From Eubacteriales bacterium mix99 (GTDB lineage Bacteria > Bacillota > Clostridia > Caldicoprobacterales > DTU083), in contig CP121690.1 of NCBI GenBank assembly GCA_038396605.1, forward strand, positions 2,420,356 to 2,484,355: a stretch of 64,000 bases of DNA, written 5' to 3'. Under the pieces are notes generated by a model. That model ran no database searches. It was not told the DNA's origin and saw nothing but the letters and a program-made list of their open reading frames with translations. Positions 8,731 to 19,244 of the stretch are shown piece after piece; position 1 is the stretch's first letter, and each line of letters begins with the position of its first letter. A program made the translations under genes and the position numbers.

Positions 8731-8757
8731 AAACTGTCCGAAAAGGGCAGTTTTTTT
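8731..8757 (+). terminator. Intrinsic terminator after rpmF
   Basis: AAACTGTCC (8731-8739) pairs with GGGCAGTTT (8745-8753, one G-U pair), followed by further T residues. It separates rpmF from the FapR regulon. Confidence 0.9.
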
Positions 8758-8779
8758 CAATAAATGAAGGGATTCAGTA

Positions 8780-8808
8780 TTGCAAAACAAGTGTAAATAC
8801 TTTATACT
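8780..8808 (+). promoter_or_regulatory. SigA promoter of the fapR-plsX-fab operon
   Basis: TTGCAA (8780-8785) and TATACT (8803-8808) with a 17-bp spacer. The predicted start site near 8815 falls inside the FapR-like operator. Confidence 0.75.
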
Positions 8809-8812
8809 GATC

Positions 8813-8829
8813 TTAATACTTGATACTAA
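8813..8829. promoter_or_regulatory. Probable FapR operator (autoregulation)
   Basis: The 17-bp near-palindrome TTAATACTTGATACTAA has the half-site pattern (TTAgTAC / TACTAA) known for FapR of Bacillus and relatives. It lies just downstream of the -10 box of the promoter driving fapR itself. In the known system FapR blocks transcription here until malonyl-CoA binds and releases it. Confidence 0.75.
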
Positions 8830-8869
8830 TACGAGATCCTAAGTATTATATTTGTTCGGGGTGAGTTAT

Positions 8870-9448
8870 TTGAGCAAGTATACGCCGCTGAAGAAAGAAA
8901 GACAGCAGGGATTGTTTGATACTTTGAAGAAAGATCCTTTTATTACAGATGAAGAACTTAGCGAGACATTTCATGTCAGTATTCAGACCATCCGGCTGGA
9001 TCGACTGGAATTGGGGATACCGGAGCTGAGAGAACGGATTCGCCATGTTGCTTCCGAAAATCAGAAAAAGCTTCGGACAATGGATGCTACAGAGGTCATC
9101 GGCGACATTGTGGATCTGGATCTGGGGGTCCGGGGGATTTCCATTCTGCAGACGACAGAGGAAATGGTATTTGAACGAACGCAGATTGTTCGCGGCCATT
9201 ATATATTTGCCCAGGCCGAATCCCTCGCCATAGCTGTCATTGATGCAAAGGTTGCCCTGACGGGAGTCGCCAATATCAAATACAAAATACCGATTTTTGC
9301 AGGTGATAAACTGGTGGCGAAGGCGCAGGTTGTGCGTACCCGGGGCAATAAATATTTTGTATGGGTCTTTATCAGAGTGGGGCAGGAGGAAGCATTTCGC
9401 GGTAAATTTATATTGGTATCCATTGGGGAAGGAAGGAAATCAAATTGA
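8870..9448 (+). CDS. fapR: Transcription factor FapR (malonyl-CoA-responsive lipid repressor)
   Basis: FapR represses fatty-acid and phospholipid genes and is released by malonyl-CoA. The 192-residue protein has an N-terminal DeoR-like helix-turn-helix ([20 protein letters not shown], about residues 26-45) and a C-terminal hotdog-fold effector domain (about 80-190) with the family phrases [24 protein letters not shown] and DKLVAKAQV. The TTG start at 8870 is preferred because GGGGTGAG lies 4 bases upstream; frames open upstream to TTG 8852 but run toward the operator. It overlaps plsX by 4 bp (TTGA), so both are translationally coupled. Confidence 0.95.
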   Translation: MSKYTPLKKERQQGLFDTLKKDPFITDEELSETFHVSIQTIRLDRLELGIPELRERIRHVASENQKKLRTMDATEVIGDIVDLDLGVRGISILQTTEEMVFERTQIVRGHYIFAQAESLAIAVIDAKVALTGVANIKYKIPIFAGDKLVAKAQVVRTRGNKYFVWVFIRVGQEEAFRGKFILVSIGEGRKSN

Positions 9449-10452
9449 AAATCATCGTGGATGGCATGGGAGGGGATCATGCTCCCCGGGAGATCGTCCG
9501 GGGCAGTGTGAAAGCTGTTCTGGATTATAACATTGACATCACCCTGATCGGGGACCGAAAATGCCTGGAAGCAGAGCTCCAAAAGCAGAACGCTCCAATG
9601 GATCGTTTCCATCTGATTTCAGCTTCCCAGGTCATTACCATGGAGGACAGTCCGGTTGCAGCCATCCGGAAAAAGTCCGATTCCTCCATAGTGAAAGGAT
9701 TGGAGCTTGTCCGGGAGAGCCCGGACCGTGTCCTGATTTCCGCCGGCGCCACAGGAGCATTGTTGGCAGGCGGCATGCTGAAGGTCGGAAGGATCCGGGG
9801 AATTGACCGTCCTGCGCTGGCGTCCATCCTGCCAAATCGGAAAGGTGGGACCCTGCTTCTGGATATGGGCGCCAATACGGAGTGCAAGCCGGAGAATCTG
9901 GCACAGTTTGCTGCGATGGGCACGATTTACATGGAAAGAGTCCTGGGCAGGCCCCATCCCACTGTGGGTCTGTTGAATGTCGGTACAGAAAGGACAAAGG
10001 GCAGCGGGCTTTATCGGTCTGCCTATCAACTGTTGGAGAAAAGAAAGGGAATCCGTTTTCAGGGCAACGTGGAAGCAAGGGAAATACCAGGCGGCGCAGT
10101 AGACGTCTTGGTATGCGACGGCTTTACCGGGAATGTGATCCTGAAATATACGGAAGGTTTGGCTTTCAGCTTTCTTGAAATGATGAGGGAAGAACCGAAA
10201 CAGGCTCCGGCAAGCGAACCGTCCGGGAATTCCTTCCTGAAGTCCGGCCTGGCCGGATTCCGGAAGAGAATGGATTACACTGAAGTCGGGGGCGCTCCGC
10301 TGCTTGGAATCCGGGGCGGTATTATAAAGGCTCATGGCAGTTCGAATGCGACAGCTATCAAAAACGCAATTTACCAGGGCATATTATATCTGAAAAATGG
10401 TGTATTGGAAAGGATACAGGATGCGGTATCCGATCAGGAGGGGAAGAGATGA
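9445..10452 (+). CDS. plsX: Phosphate acyltransferase PlsX
   Basis: PlsX makes acyl-phosphate from acyl-ACP, the acyl donor for PlsY in the first step of phospholipid synthesis; it is a peripheral membrane enzyme. The 335-residue protein starts [13 protein letters not shown] after a TTG codon that overlaps the fapR stop. Family segments include [15 protein letters not shown] near residue 95, the [13 protein letters not shown] stretch near residue 140, [12 protein letters not shown] near 175, and [20 protein letters not shown] near 220. Length matches the family. It overlaps fabH by 4 bp. Confidence 0.97.
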   Translation: MKIIVDGMGGDHAPREIVRGSVKAVLDYNIDITLIGDRKCLEAELQKQNAPMDRFHLISASQVITMEDSPVAAIRKKSDSSIVKGLELVRESPDRVLISAGATGALLAGGMLKVGRIRGIDRPALASILPNRKGGTLLLDMGANTECKPENLAQFAAMGTIYMERVLGRPHPTVGLLNVGTERTKGSGLYRSAYQLLEKRKGIRFQGNVEAREIPGGAVDVLVCDGFTGNVILKYTEGLAFSFLEMMREEPKQAPASEPSGNSFLKSGLAGFRKRMDYTEVGGAPLLGIRGGIIKAHGSSNATAIKNAIYQGILYLKNGVLERIQDAVSDQEGKR

Positions 10453-11447
10453 CAGAAACACTGTTTCCTGCAGGCATAGTTGGAACCGGTTCCTATGTGC
10501 CCGACAGGATTATGACAAATCAGGATTTGGAAAAATTAGTGGATACCAGTGATGAATGGATTGTCACCCGCACCGGGATCCGGGAAAGAAGAATTGCAGC
10601 GAAGGAGCAGGCGACCTCAGATTTGGGCACCATTGCAGCCAGACGGGCTTTGGAGGATGCCGGGATGCAGGCCGGGGATGTGGATCTGATCCTTGTCGCC
10701 ACGGCGACACCGGATATGAATTTTCCCTCCACGGCCTGCCTGATTCAAAATAACCTGAAAGCCGTTCGTGCAGCAGCCTTTGATGTGGAAGCAGCGTGTT
10801 CCGGTTTCCTGTATTCCCTTTCCATTGCAGCACAGTTCATTGCAACCGGATTCTATCGGAATGTCCTGGTGATCGGTGCGGAATGTCTGAGCCGATTTAC
10901 CAATTGGAAGGATCGCAATACCTGTGTCCTGTTCGGTGACGGAGCAGGTGCAGCGGTAGTCCGCCGCGTGGAGCAGGGCTATGGGATACTGTCCGGCACC
11001 ATGGGTGCGGACGGCAGCGGCGGTGATCTGCTGAAGCTGCAGGCAGGCGGTTCCAGGCTTCCCGCTTCACAGGAAACGGTAAGGAATCATCTTCACTATG
11101 TGCATATGGAAGGCAGCGAGGTGTTCAAATTTGCCGTCCGGATTATGGTATCTGCAGCGAGAGAGGCAATGGACCTTGCCGGCATTACCACAGAGGATCT
11201 GGACTATCTGATTCCCCATCAGGCCAACATCCGTATTATCAAGGCGGCTGCAAAACATCTGAAGATCAGTGCGGACAAGGTGTGGATCAATCTGGACCGA
11301 TATGGAAATATGTCGGCAGCCTCCATACCGGTTGCATTGGATGAAGCAGCCCGATCCGGAAAAATCCGGAAAGGGAACATCATCTGCATGGTAGGGTTCG
11401 GAGGCGGACTGACATGGGCATCCTCCATAATGAAATGGGCAAAATAA
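10449..11447 (+). CDS. fabH: Beta-ketoacyl-ACP synthase III
   Basis: FabH starts fatty-acid synthesis by condensing acetyl-CoA (or a branched acyl-CoA) with malonyl-ACP. The 332-residue protein keeps the Cys-His-Asn triad: C117 in VEAACSGF, H257 in IPHQANIR and N287 in DRYGNMSAAS. The N-terminus has GTGSYVPDR and the TGIRERRI stretch. ATG 10449 overlaps the plsX stop. Whether it prefers straight or branched primers cannot be read from the sequence. Confidence 0.97.
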   Translation: MTETLFPAGIVGTGSYVPDRIMTNQDLEKLVDTSDEWIVTRTGIRERRIAAKEQATSDLGTIAARRALEDAGMQAGDVDLILVATATPDMNFPSTACLIQNNLKAVRAAAFDVEAACSGFLYSLSIAAQFIATGFYRNVLVIGAECLSRFTNWKDRNTCVLFGDGAGAAVVRRVEQGYGILSGTMGADGSGGDLLKLQAGGSRLPASQETVRNHLHYVHMEGSEVFKFAVRIMVSAAREAMDLAGITTEDLDYLIPHQANIRIIKAAAKHLKISADKVWINLDRYGNMSAASIPVALDEAARSGKIRKGNIICMVGFGGGLTWASSIMKWAK

Positions 11448-11468
11448 GAAGTACGGGGAGGCAATTCG

Positions 11469-12407
11469 ATGAAAACGGCGTTTCTTTTTCCGGGTCAGGG
11501 AGCTCAGTACATCGGCATGGGCAGGGAATTATACGAACATTCTGATATTGTCCGGAACAGATTTGATCAGGCGGATCAGATTCTGAACGAAGATTTTGTG
11601 GATCTTATTTTTCATGGCAGTGAAGAGGATATCCGGAAAACAGAGAATACACAGCCCGGCATTCTCATGGTAAGCACTGCAATATCCGAGCTGCTCAGAA
11701 GCAGGGGGATTGTTCCGGCCATGACCGCAGGACTGAGCCTTGGAGAATACAGTGCTCTTGTTGCAGCCGGAGCCATATCCTATGAGGATGCCCTGCCTCT
11801 GGTCCGGAAAAGAGGACAGCTCATGAACGGGGCGGTGCCGTCAGGCAAGGGTGCCATGGCTGCCGTAATTGCATTGGATGCAGATAAGTTGACGGCGTGC
11901 TGCAAGCAAGCTGCTGCATTTGGGACAGTCGGGATAGCCAATTACAATTGCCCGGGCCAATTGGTTCTGACCGGCGGGGCTGCTGCAGTCCAAAAGGCGT
12001 CGGAGCTTGCGCAGGAAGCCGGTGCAAAGAAGATCGTACCTCTCCAGGTGAGCGGACCATTCCATTCTCCTCTGCTTGAGCCTGCAGGAAAGGCATTGGC
12101 AGTGGAGCTGGATCGGATTGCAATAAGGGATCCGGAGATTCCGGTCATAACCAATGTGGAAGCGTTGCCTGTTTCATCTGCGGCCGATGTGAAACGGCTG
12201 CTGATTCAGCAGGTCAGTCATCCGGTCCGTTGGGAAGACTCCATACGATACATGCTTTCCTGTGGGGTCGATACCTTCCTTGAGTTGGGCCCCGGGAAGA
12301 CCCTGACCGGATTTATGAAACGAATCGACCGGTCTTCTGCTTCTTACCATATAGAGGATAAGGCAACACTGGAAAAGGCACTGGCAGGATTGGAGGAGAA
12401 AAAATGA
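11469..12407 (+). CDS. fabD: Malonyl-CoA:ACP transacylase
   Basis: FabD loads malonate from CoA onto acyl carrier protein. The 312-residue protein begins with the typical FPGQGAQYIGMG. The nucleophile is S90 in GLSLGEYSAL (many homologues have GHSLGEYSAL; Leu before Ser is also common in Clostridia) and the partner histidine is H199 in SGPFHSPLL. GGGGAGG lies ahead of the ATG. An ATGA overlap couples it to fabG. Confidence 0.96.
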   Translation: MKTAFLFPGQGAQYIGMGRELYEHSDIVRNRFDQADQILNEDFVDLIFHGSEEDIRKTENTQPGILMVSTAISELLRSRGIVPAMTAGLSLGEYSALVAAGAISYEDALPLVRKRGQLMNGAVPSGKGAMAAVIALDADKLTACCKQAAAFGTVGIANYNCPGQLVLTGGAAAVQKASELAQEAGAKKIVPLQVSGPFHSPLLEPAGKALAVELDRIAIRDPEIPVITNVEALPVSSAADVKRLLIQQVSHPVRWEDSIRYMLSCGVDTFLELGPGKTLTGFMKRIDRSSASYHIEDKATLEKALAGLEEKK

Positions 12408-13147
12408 ATCTGACTGGGAAAGTGGCTTTGGTGACGGGTGCTTCCCGTGGTATTGGAAAGGCCTGCGCCATTCATCTCGCGGATCTGGGAGCAAGGGTTG
12501 TTGTGAATTATGCGCACAACCGTGCAAAAGCGGAACAGGTGGTTACTCAGATTCAGCAGAAGGGCGGGGAAGCGACTCCTATTCCGGCAGATGTTTCCAA
12601 TCAGAAAGATGTGGAGGCTATGGTAAAAAAAGCAGTGGAGATTTATGGAAGTCTGGATATTCTGGTCAACAATGCAGGAATCAACCGGGATATGCTTTTG
12701 CTGCGCATGAAGGAAGAAGACTGGGATTCGGTCATCAATACCAACCTGAAGGGTGTGTTTCTGGTAACAAAAGCTGCTGCAAGGTATATGATGAAACAGC
12801 GGCAGGGCAGGATCATCAATATCTCTTCGGTGATCGGAATCACCGGAAACGCCGGACAGGCGAACTATGCTGCATCCAAAGCAGGGGTGATCGGGTTTTC
12901 CAAATCCATCGCCAGGGAACTTGCCGCAAGGAATATTCTGGTTAATATGATAGCCCCCGGCTTTATCGATACCGATATGACAGAAGAATTAAACGACCAG
13001 GCAAAAAAAGGTATTCTGTCGAAGATACCGCTCAAACGTTGTGGAAAGCCGGAGGATGTTGCGTATCTGGCCGGATTTCTGGCTTCGGAGGAAAGCAGTT
13101 ATCTAACCGGCCAGGTAATTCATGTTGACGGCGGAATGATTATGTAA
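12404..13147 (+). CDS. fabG: 3-oxoacyl-ACP reductase
   Basis: FabG reduces beta-ketoacyl-ACP to beta-hydroxyacyl-ACP with NADPH. The 247-residue short-chain dehydrogenase has the cofactor loop TGASRGIGKA at residues 12-21, the NNAGINRD motif near 87, and the catalytic Ser-Tyr-Lys set in ISSVIG, YAASKAG (Y and K four apart). The C-terminus ends GQVIHVDGGMIM, the usual FabG tail. It overlaps fabD by 4 bp and precedes acpP by 64 bases. Confidence 0.96.
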   Translation: MNLTGKVALVTGASRGIGKACAIHLADLGARVVVNYAHNRAKAEQVVTQIQQKGGEATPIPADVSNQKDVEAMVKKAVEIYGSLDILVNNAGINRDMLLLRMKEEDWDSVINTNLKGVFLVTKAAARYMMKQRQGRIINISSVIGITGNAGQANYAASKAGVIGFSKSIARELAARNILVNMIAPGFIDTDMTEELNDQAKKGILSKIPLKRCGKPEDVAYLAGFLASEESSYLTGQVIHVDGGMIM

Positions 13148-13211
13148 TATTATGTAAAGGTACTACATATTATTATTGTTTGTACAAATTCTATTGCAGG
13201 AGGTGAAAGGG

Positions 13212-13436
13212 ATGTTTGAAAAAATACGGGATATTATTGCGGAACAGTTGGGCGTGGAATCGGATGATGTAAAAATGGACTCATCTTTTGTGGATGATTT
13301 AGGCGCCGATTCGCTGGATATCGTCGAACTGATCATGGCTTTGGAAGAGGAATTCAATATGGAAATTCCGGATGAAGAAGCGGAGAAGATTGCAACCGTA
13401 GGCGATGTTGTTGATTACATCAAGAAGAATTCCTGA
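13212..13436 (+). CDS. acpP: Acyl carrier protein
   Basis: The 74-residue acidic protein [16 protein letters not shown]... carries the phosphopantetheine attachment serine S34 in [10 protein letters not shown]. It carries growing acyl chains between the Fab enzymes and PlsX. Start: ATG 13212 has AGGAGGTGAAAGGG upstream and gives the normal ACP length; an upstream in-frame ATG at 13176 would add 12 non-family residues. A strong hairpin terminator follows. Confidence 0.97.
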   Translation: MFEKIRDIIAEQLGVESDDVKMDSSFVDDLGADSLDIVELIMALEEEFNMEIPDEEAEKIATVGDVVDYIKKNS

Positions 13437-13446
13437 TTGTTTTCTG

Positions 13447-13479
13447 GATCGGATTCCCGGAAATGGGAATCCGATCTTT
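13447..13479 (+). terminator. Intrinsic terminator after acpP
   Basis: A 12-bp perfect stem, GATCGGATTCCC (13447-13458) with GGGAATCCGATC (13465-13476), loop of 6, then TTTC. The T run is short, so it may be leaky and allow reading into fabF, 120 bp further on. Confidence 0.75.
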
Positions 13480-13600
13480 CAAGAATGATTTGTTTTTATT
13501 ATAAAGTCGATGCAACACAGCTTGTAAACCTGTAGATTGCAAAGACATTTTTTATCATACAAGCACTGGATGCTTTTCCAACCAGGCAGGAGGTTTTTAA

Positions 13601-14839
13601 ATGAGGAAAAGGGTCGTTATAACCGGAATGGGTGCCATCACCCCCCTTGGGAATGATGTGGATTCTTTCTGGAAGAATCTTTGTGATGGCAAATCCGGGA
13701 TTGATCGCATCACACGCTTTGATCCGGAGAAATTTGACACTCAGATTGCAGCGGAAGTAAAGGATTTTGATCCTCAGGATTATGTGGATAAAAAAGAGGC
13801 AAAGCGGATGGACCGCTTTACCCAGTTTGCCATGGCCGCTGCCAAAATGGCAGTGGAACAGGCGGATCTAGATTGGAGCAGAGAAAATTCACAGCGCTTC
13901 GGGGTTCTGCTTGGTACCGGCGTCGGTGGCCTGGAAACGATGGAGAAGCAGGCTGGGGTCCTGCATACAAAAGGACCCAGGCGGGTCAGTCCTTTTTTTG
14001 TACCTATGATGATCGCCAATATGGCTGCCGATCAGATCTCCATAGCTTATGGCGCCAGGGGAATGAACTCCACTGTGGTAACCGCATGCGCTTCCGGCAC
14101 CGATGCCATTGGAGAAGCTTACCGGGCCATACGGGAAGGGTATGTGGATATTATGATCACCGGCGGAGCCGAGGCTGCCGTTACTCCTTTATCCCTGGCT
14201 GGCTTTAGTTCCATGAAGGCTCTGTCCCGCAGGAATGATGAGCCTCAAAAAGCCTGCAGGCCTTTTGACAGGGATCGGGATGGGTTTGTCCTGGGAGAAG
14301 GAGCCGGGATTCTTGTTCTGGAAAGTTATGAACATGCCATGAAAAGGGGAACCCGGATTCTGGCGGAGATGGCGGGATACGGACTGACTGAGGATGCGTA
14401 TCATATTACCGCACCGGCACCGGAGGGGGAAGGAGGAGCCCGCGCCATGAAGGAAGCCCTGGACGACGGCAATATGGCACCGGGGGACATCGATTACATC
14501 AATGCCCATGGAACATCCACAGAATACAACGACAAGACGGAGACTGCCGCTATCAAATCGGTGTTCGGTGACACCACAAAGGTGGCAGTCAGTTCCACAA
14601 AATCCATGACCGGGCATTTATTGGGGGCTGCCGGCGGGATTGAAGCAATTGCCCTGATCAAGACACTGGAGGATCAGTTTATTCCGGCAACGATCAACTA
14701 CACGACTCCGGATCCGGAATGTGATCTGGATTATGTACCGAATCATGGGCGCAGGGCAGCAATAAATGCCGCCATGTCCAATTCCTTTGGTTTTGGCGGA
14801 CAGAATGCCTGCATTATAATGAAGAAATTTGAGGAATAG
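13601..14839 (+). CDS. fabF: Beta-ketoacyl-ACP synthase II
   Basis: FabF elongates acyl-ACP with malonyl-ACP. The 412-residue thiolase-fold enzyme keeps C163 in [11 protein letters not shown]303 in [11 protein letters not shown] and H339 in [12 protein letters not shown]. It begins [16 protein letters not shown], the family opening. AGGAGG precedes the ATG. It ends the fatty-acid run; no enoyl-ACP reductase, fabZ or acc genes follow, so these must be encoded elsewhere. Confidence 0.97.
   Translation: MRKRVVITGMGAITPLGNDVDSFWKNLCDGKSGIDRITRFDPEKFDTQIAAEVKDFDPQDYVDKKEAKRMDRFTQFAMAAAKMAVEQADLDWSRENSQRFGVLLGTGVGGLETMEKQAGVLHTKGPRRVSPFFVPMMIANMAADQISIAYGARGMNSTVVTACASGTDAIGEAYRAIREGYVDIMITGGAEAAVTPLSLAGFSSMKALSRRNDEPQKACRPFDRDRDGFVLGEGAGILVLESYEHAMKRGTRILAEMAGYGLTEDAYHITAPAPEGEGGARAMKEALDDGNMAPGDIDYINAHGTSTEYNDKTETAAIKSVFGDTTKVAVSSTKSMTGHLLGAAGGIEAIALIKTLEDQFIPATINYTTPDPECDLDYVPNHGRRAAINAAMSNSFGFGGQNACIIMKKFEE
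14793..14820 (+). promoter_or_regulatory. Possible intragenic promoter for rnc-smc-ftsY
   Basis: Within the end of fabF, TTGGCG (14793-14798) and a perfect TATAAT (14815-14820) are 16 bp apart, 59 bp before the rnc start. The -35 match is partial and the site is inside coding sequence, so this is tentative. Confidence 0.3.
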
Positions 14840-14878
14840 AGTTCCGGATAACAAATTCAAGGATGTGAACGGAAAGAA

Positions 14879-15589
14879 ATGAAACAGATCGATGACTTTG
14901 GCTGTTTGTATACGGCATTGGGATATGAGTTCCGGGACCCGCAGCGGATTGTGACGGCGCTGACCCACAGTTCCTTTGCAAATGAGGCAAAGGGTGATGT
15001 TCCCTTCAATGAGCGCCTGGAGTTCCTGGGAGATTCCGTACTTGGTCTGACGGTCAGCGATTATTTGTTCCGGACCTATCCGGATTTTCCGGAGGGAATC
15101 CTGACCAAACTCCGTGCGGGAGTCGTATCTGAATTGTCTTTGGCACAGGTAGCCAGAAGATTGAAGCTGGGAGATTATCTCCGGTTGGGAAGGGGAGAGG
15201 AAAATACCGGCGGAAGAGTGCGGGATTCCATCCTCGCAGATGCTGTGGAATCCATCATTGGTGCCTTGTATCTGGACAGCAATCTGGAAACGACAAAGGT
15301 ATTCGTTCTGAGGCAGTTGGTCCCTGCAATCGAAATCCTTATCGCCGGGAAGGGACACAGGGATTATAAAACGGATCTGCAGGAATTCCTGCAAAGCAAA
15401 TCCACCCTTGGAATTACCTATCAGATTGTCGATGAAAAAGGTCCGGATCACAATAAGATGTTTACGGCTCAGGTTTGCCACGGGGATACCTTTATTGGCC
15501 GGGGCAGGGGGAAAAGTAAAAAGGAAGCGGAACAGCAGGCCGCCCGGGATGCCCTGGACAAGTTGAAGGCAGATGGTGAAAGAAGATAA
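14879..15589 (+). CDS. rnc: Ribonuclease III
   Basis: RNase III cuts double-stranded RNA, including the rRNA precursor. The 236-residue protein has the catalytic signature NERLEFLGDSVLGL near residue 42, a second acidic site in ADAVESIIGALYLD near residue 120, and a C-terminal double-stranded RNA-binding domain (about 160-232) ending in GRGKSKKEAEQQAARDAL. The rnc-smc-ftsY order is standard for Firmicutes. The ribosome binding site before ATG 14879 is weak (GGAAAG). Confidence 0.96.
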   Translation: MKQIDDFGCLYTALGYEFRDPQRIVTALTHSSFANEAKGDVPFNERLEFLGDSVLGLTVSDYLFRTYPDFPEGILTKLRAGVVSELSLAQVARRLKLGDYLRLGRGEENTGGRVRDSILADAVESIIGALYLDSNLETTKVFVLRQLVPAIEILIAGKGHRDYKTDLQEFLQSKSTLGITYQIVDEKGPDHNKMFTAQVCHGDTFIGRGRGKSKKEAEQQAARDALDKLKADGERR

Positions 15590-15658
15590 GGATTATCGGT
15601 TTGGGATCCGTCAGGCGGGATTTCTTTCATCAGGAACTTCGATTGAGGTGTTTGGAAA

Positions 15659-18600
15659 TTGATTTTAAAGAAACTGGAGATCTATGGGTTCAAATCTTTT
15701 GCAGACCGGATTTATATGAAATTTGACAACGGCATTACTGCCATTGTCGGGCCCAATGGCAGTGGGAAAAGCAATATTGCCGATGCAGTCCGCTGGGTTT
15801 TGGGGGAGCAGAGCGTCAAATCCCTCCGTGGTTCCAAAATGGAAGATGTGATTTTTTCCGGTACCGAAACCCGAAAATCCCTGGGCTTTGCAGAGGTGTC
15901 CCTGACTTTGGACAATGCAGACGGCGCCCTTCCGGTGGAATATGCGGAAATCACCATTACCCGCAGGGTTTTTCGATCCGGGGAAAGTGAGTACTATATC
16001 AATCGCAGTGCCTGCCGCCTGAAGGATATTGTGATGCTGTTCATGGACACCGGCGTTGGAAAGGAAGGATATTCCATTATCGGTCAGGGCCGTATTGATG
16101 AGATCCTGAGCAACCGGTCCGAGGAACGAAGATATATATTTGAAGAAGCTGCAGGAATCGTAAAATACAAGACAAGGCGGGAAGAGGCAGATAAAAAGCT
16201 GGAAAAGACACAGGATAATCTGCTGCGTGCGGAGGACATCCTGTCGGAATTGGAACAGCGGCTTCAGCCTCTGGAGGTGCAGTCCCGAACTGCAAAGGAG
16301 TACCTGAAGCGGAAAGAGCAACTGAAGGTTTGTGAAATCAATCGATTTCTAAATCAATATACGCATCATATAAAACGGATTTCTGAATGGAAAAAGCAAA
16401 TGGATGACCTGGAAAAGGAATTGGCATCGCGCAGGAATGAGCTGGCCAAAATCGAAGCCGGTCGGGACAAGCTGTCAGAATCCCTGAGCCGTCTGAAAGA
16501 ACAGGCAGAGAAGCTGCGAAAGGAACGCTATGATTTACTGAATCATTCTGAACGTCTCCGTGGTGAGCGGAATGTAAGTCTTGAGCGGATGGAGCAATTC
16601 AAAAAAGATTCCGTGAGGCTTCAGGACGAGATTTCCCAGGAACAGAAAGACACAGAGCATTGCTTCCTGCAGAGGAAAACGATGGACGGTGTTCTGACCG
16701 GTAAAAAGCAGGCCTTTGGGGAAGCTCAGAAGAAAGCATCCGGACTGCAGACAAAAATAGCGGATCTGGACTTGGAAATCAGTTATAATCAAAAACAGAC
16801 GGAGGAAACCAAAGAAAATATCATCCGGATCCTGAATGCCATTTCGGATTGCAAAAGTCGTCTGACCCGCTATGAAACGATGGAAACCAACCTGAATTCC
16901 AGGCTGGACACCATAACAAAGCGCTCCAATGACATCAGGTCGGAAAAGGAACATTTGTTGGAATCGGAATCCGCCTGTCGGAACAAGGCCCTGTCAACCA
17001 TTCAAATGACCGAAAAGAAGCAAAAGGAAAAAGAAGCGCTGGAAAAGTCCATACAGGAAGAAAAACAGACCCTTTCAGATCAGGAAGAATCCATACAGAA
17101 GCAAAAACGGCAACTGGAGGGGGAACGGTCCCGATTGAAATTGCTCGGGGATATGAAGAGAAGCTATGAAGGTTTCTATCGGGCTGTCCGGGAGGTGCTG
17201 ACCGCCTGCCGGTCCAATTCCGGCATTGCCGGGAAAGTATGCGGCGTGGTGGCTTCCCTGATACATGTTCCAAAGGATTTCGAAGTTGCCGTTGAGACAG
17301 TTTTGGGAGGCAGTCTCCAACACATTGTTACGGAGAATGAGGAGGACGCCAAACATCTGATTGGTTTTCTGAAAAAGAATCATTACGGCCGCGCAACCTT
17401 TCTGCCTGTTTCCTCCATCCGGGGAAGGACTTTAAACCGCAGGGAACGGGAGACGCTGGAAATGCCGGGTTGCCTTGGCGTTGCCTCGGAGATGGTTTCC
17501 TGTGATCCCAAATATCATGATATTCTGGAGAATCTGCTGGGCAGGGTTGTGATAGCAAATGATCTGGACGCTGCCATTCGCATTGCCCGGCGCTTTTCCT
17601 ATTCCTTTCGCATTGTCACGCGGGCAGGGGACGTGGTAAACCCCGGAGGCTCCATGACCGGCGGAAGCAGTGCGGTGAAGGGAACCGGCATTCTGAGCCG
17701 GGACCGGGAAATCCGGGATACACAGCAGGCAATCACTTCACGGAAGTCCGGCATTGCAGACCTGGAATCCGAAAAAGAAAGATTGCAGATCGTTTATCGC
17801 GATCACAGGCAAAGCCTGGAGAAAGCGGGATCTGAGCTGAGAAATATGGAAAAGATTCAGATTTCAGAGAAGGAAGATCTGCGTCGGGTAACGGCTCAAA
17901 AAGTTCAGGCGGAGAAGGAACTGGATGCATACCGGGAGGAGCGGAACCAAATTGATCAGGGCTTGAAGGAATTGCACTCTACCATCGAAAAGGCGAAACG
18001 GGAGATATCCTCACTGAAGGAAAAAAATGCGGATATTGAGACAAAAGTCGGGGATTCGGAACGCAATTGGAAGGAAAAACTGAAGAAAAAAGAAAGTCTT
18101 CATCAAAAATGGACCGATATCCGGATTCAGACGGCAGCTTTGCAGCAGGAGGTGCAGGGTCTGGAGGATCAGATAGGACGAATTCAGGAGGAGGCAGATC
18201 ATCACAGTGCATCCATGGGTTCCAAAAAGCAAAAGCTTTTAAATAACAAGGATGAGACGGAAAAAATCCAGGGATCCATGGAACAGATGAAAGGCAGAAT
18301 CCAGGACATGGACAACCAGGCGGAGAGCATGCAAGTGAAAATGGAGGAAACAGAAAGGCAGAGGGGGAAAGCCGAATCCCGTCTTCAGGAGATGGAGAAG
18401 GATATCCGGAACTTGGATCAGTCTTCCGGGGAACTGACCGACAAAAAGTACCGGTTTGAGGTGCAATGTTCAAGATATGAGGCAGAACTGGAAAATTACC
18501 AGAATAATATATGGGAAGAATATGAGATCACCTACCGGAACGCGCTGTCCTATCGGGATGATTCCCTGACTCCAGGTGAGATAAAGGAGCGGATCCGGGC

Positions 18601-19228
18601 ATTGAAAAAGGAAATTTCCGATTTGGGGGAAGTCAATGTCCGCGCCATTGAAGAGTACCAAAAGGTCCGGGAACGATATCAGTTTCTGAAGGAGCAGCGT
18701 AATGATCTGATCACGGCAAGGGAAAATCTGCAGGAAGTCATAGAAGATATTACGGAAACCATGAAGAAACAGTTCCGAAAAGAGTTTGACATCATCAATG
18801 AATATTTCGCCACCACATTTCACCAGCTGTTCGGCGGGGGACATGCCCGGTTGGTACTGGAAGATCCAAAAGATGTTTTGAACTGCGGCATTGCTATTAC
18901 TGCACAGCCTCCGGGAAAGAAACTGCAGAACCTGTCCCTGTTGTCCGGAGGAGAGCGCACCCTGACGGCAATAGCGATCCTTTTTGCCATATTGAAGCAT
19001 AAGCCGACACCGTTTTGTGTACTGGATGAGATTGATGCTGCGTTGGATGACAGCAATGTAGAGCAGTTTGGGAAATATATCAGGGAATTTTCCCGGGATA
19101 CCCAGTTTATCATTATTACGCACAGGAAGGGCACTATGGAAGCCAGTGATGTTCTGTATGGCATTGCTATGGAGGAAAAGGGAGTTTCCAGCCTTATTTC
19201 CGTCAAGTTTGATGAGATGGTCAGTTAG
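15659..19228 (+). CDS. smc: Chromosome segregation protein SMC
   Basis: SMC forms the condensin core with ScpA and ScpB and organises and segregates the chromosome. The 1189-residue protein has an N-terminal ATPase half with Walker [10 protein letters not shown] (K37), two long coiled coils (about 170-500 and 680-1010), a hinge domain (about 510-670) and the C-terminal half with the [10 protein letters not shown] signature near residue 1100 and Walker [14 protein letters not shown] near 1120. It starts at a TTG after GAGGTG, giving [18 protein letters not shown], the normal SMC opening. ftsY follows 16 bases later. Confidence 0.97.
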   Translation: MILKKLEIYGFKSFADRIYMKFDNGITAIVGPNGSGKSNIADAVRWVLGEQSVKSLRGSKMEDVIFSGTETRKSLGFAEVSLTLDNADGALPVEYAEITITRRVFRSGESEYYINRSACRLKDIVMLFMDTGVGKEGYSIIGQGRIDEILSNRSEERRYIFEEAAGIVKYKTRREEADKKLEKTQDNLLRAEDILSELEQRLQPLEVQSRTAKEYLKRKEQLKVCEINRFLNQYTHHIKRISEWKKQMDDLEKELASRRNELAKIEAGRDKLSESLSRLKEQAEKLRKERYDLLNHSERLRGERNVSLERMEQFKKDSVRLQDEISQEQKDTEHCFLQRKTMDGVLTGKKQAFGEAQKKASGLQTKIADLDLEISYNQKQTEETKENIIRILNAISDCKSRLTRYETMETNLNSRLDTITKRSNDIRSEKEHLLESESACRNKALSTIQMTEKKQKEKEALEKSIQEEKQTLSDQEESIQKQKRQLEGERSRLKLLGDMKRSYEGFYRAVREVLTACRSNSGIAGKVCGVVASLIHVPKDFEVAVETVLGGSLQHIVTENEEDAKHLIGFLKKNHYGRATFLPVSSIRGRTLNRRERETLEMPGCLGVASEMVSCDPKYHDILENLLGRVVIANDLDAAIRIARRFSYSFRIVTRAGDVVNPGGSMTGGSSAVKGTGILSRDREIRDTQQAITSRKSGIADLESEKERLQIVYRDHRQSLEKAGSELRNMEKIQISEKEDLRRVTAQKVQAEKELDAYREERNQIDQGLKELHSTIEKAKREISSLKEKNADIETKVGDSERNWKEKLKKKESLHQKWTDIRIQTAALQQEVQGLEDQIGRIQEEADHHSASMGSKKQKLLNNKDETEKIQGSMEQMKGRIQDMDNQAESMQVKMEETERQRGKAESRLQEMEKDIRNLDQSSGELTDKKYRFEVQCSRYEAELENYQNNIWEEYEITYRNALSYRDDSLTPGEIKERIRALKKEISDLGEVNVRAIEEYQKVRERYQFLKEQRNDLITARENLQEVIEDITETMKKQFRKEFDIINEYFATTFHQLFGGGHARLVLEDPKDVLNCGIAITAQPPGKKLQNLSLLSGGERTLTAIAILFAILKHKPTPFCVLDEIDAALDDSNVEQFGKYIREFSRDTQFIIITHRKGTMEASDVLYGIAMEEKGVSSLISVKFDEMVS

Positions 19229-19244
19229 AGCAGGAGGAATCTGA

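Noticed and set aside
11469..12407. Unusual Leu in the FabD nucleophile motif (GLSLGEYS instead of GHSLGEYS)
   Set aside because: This variant is common in clostridial FabD proteins and the catalytic Ser and His remain, so it is not a defect.
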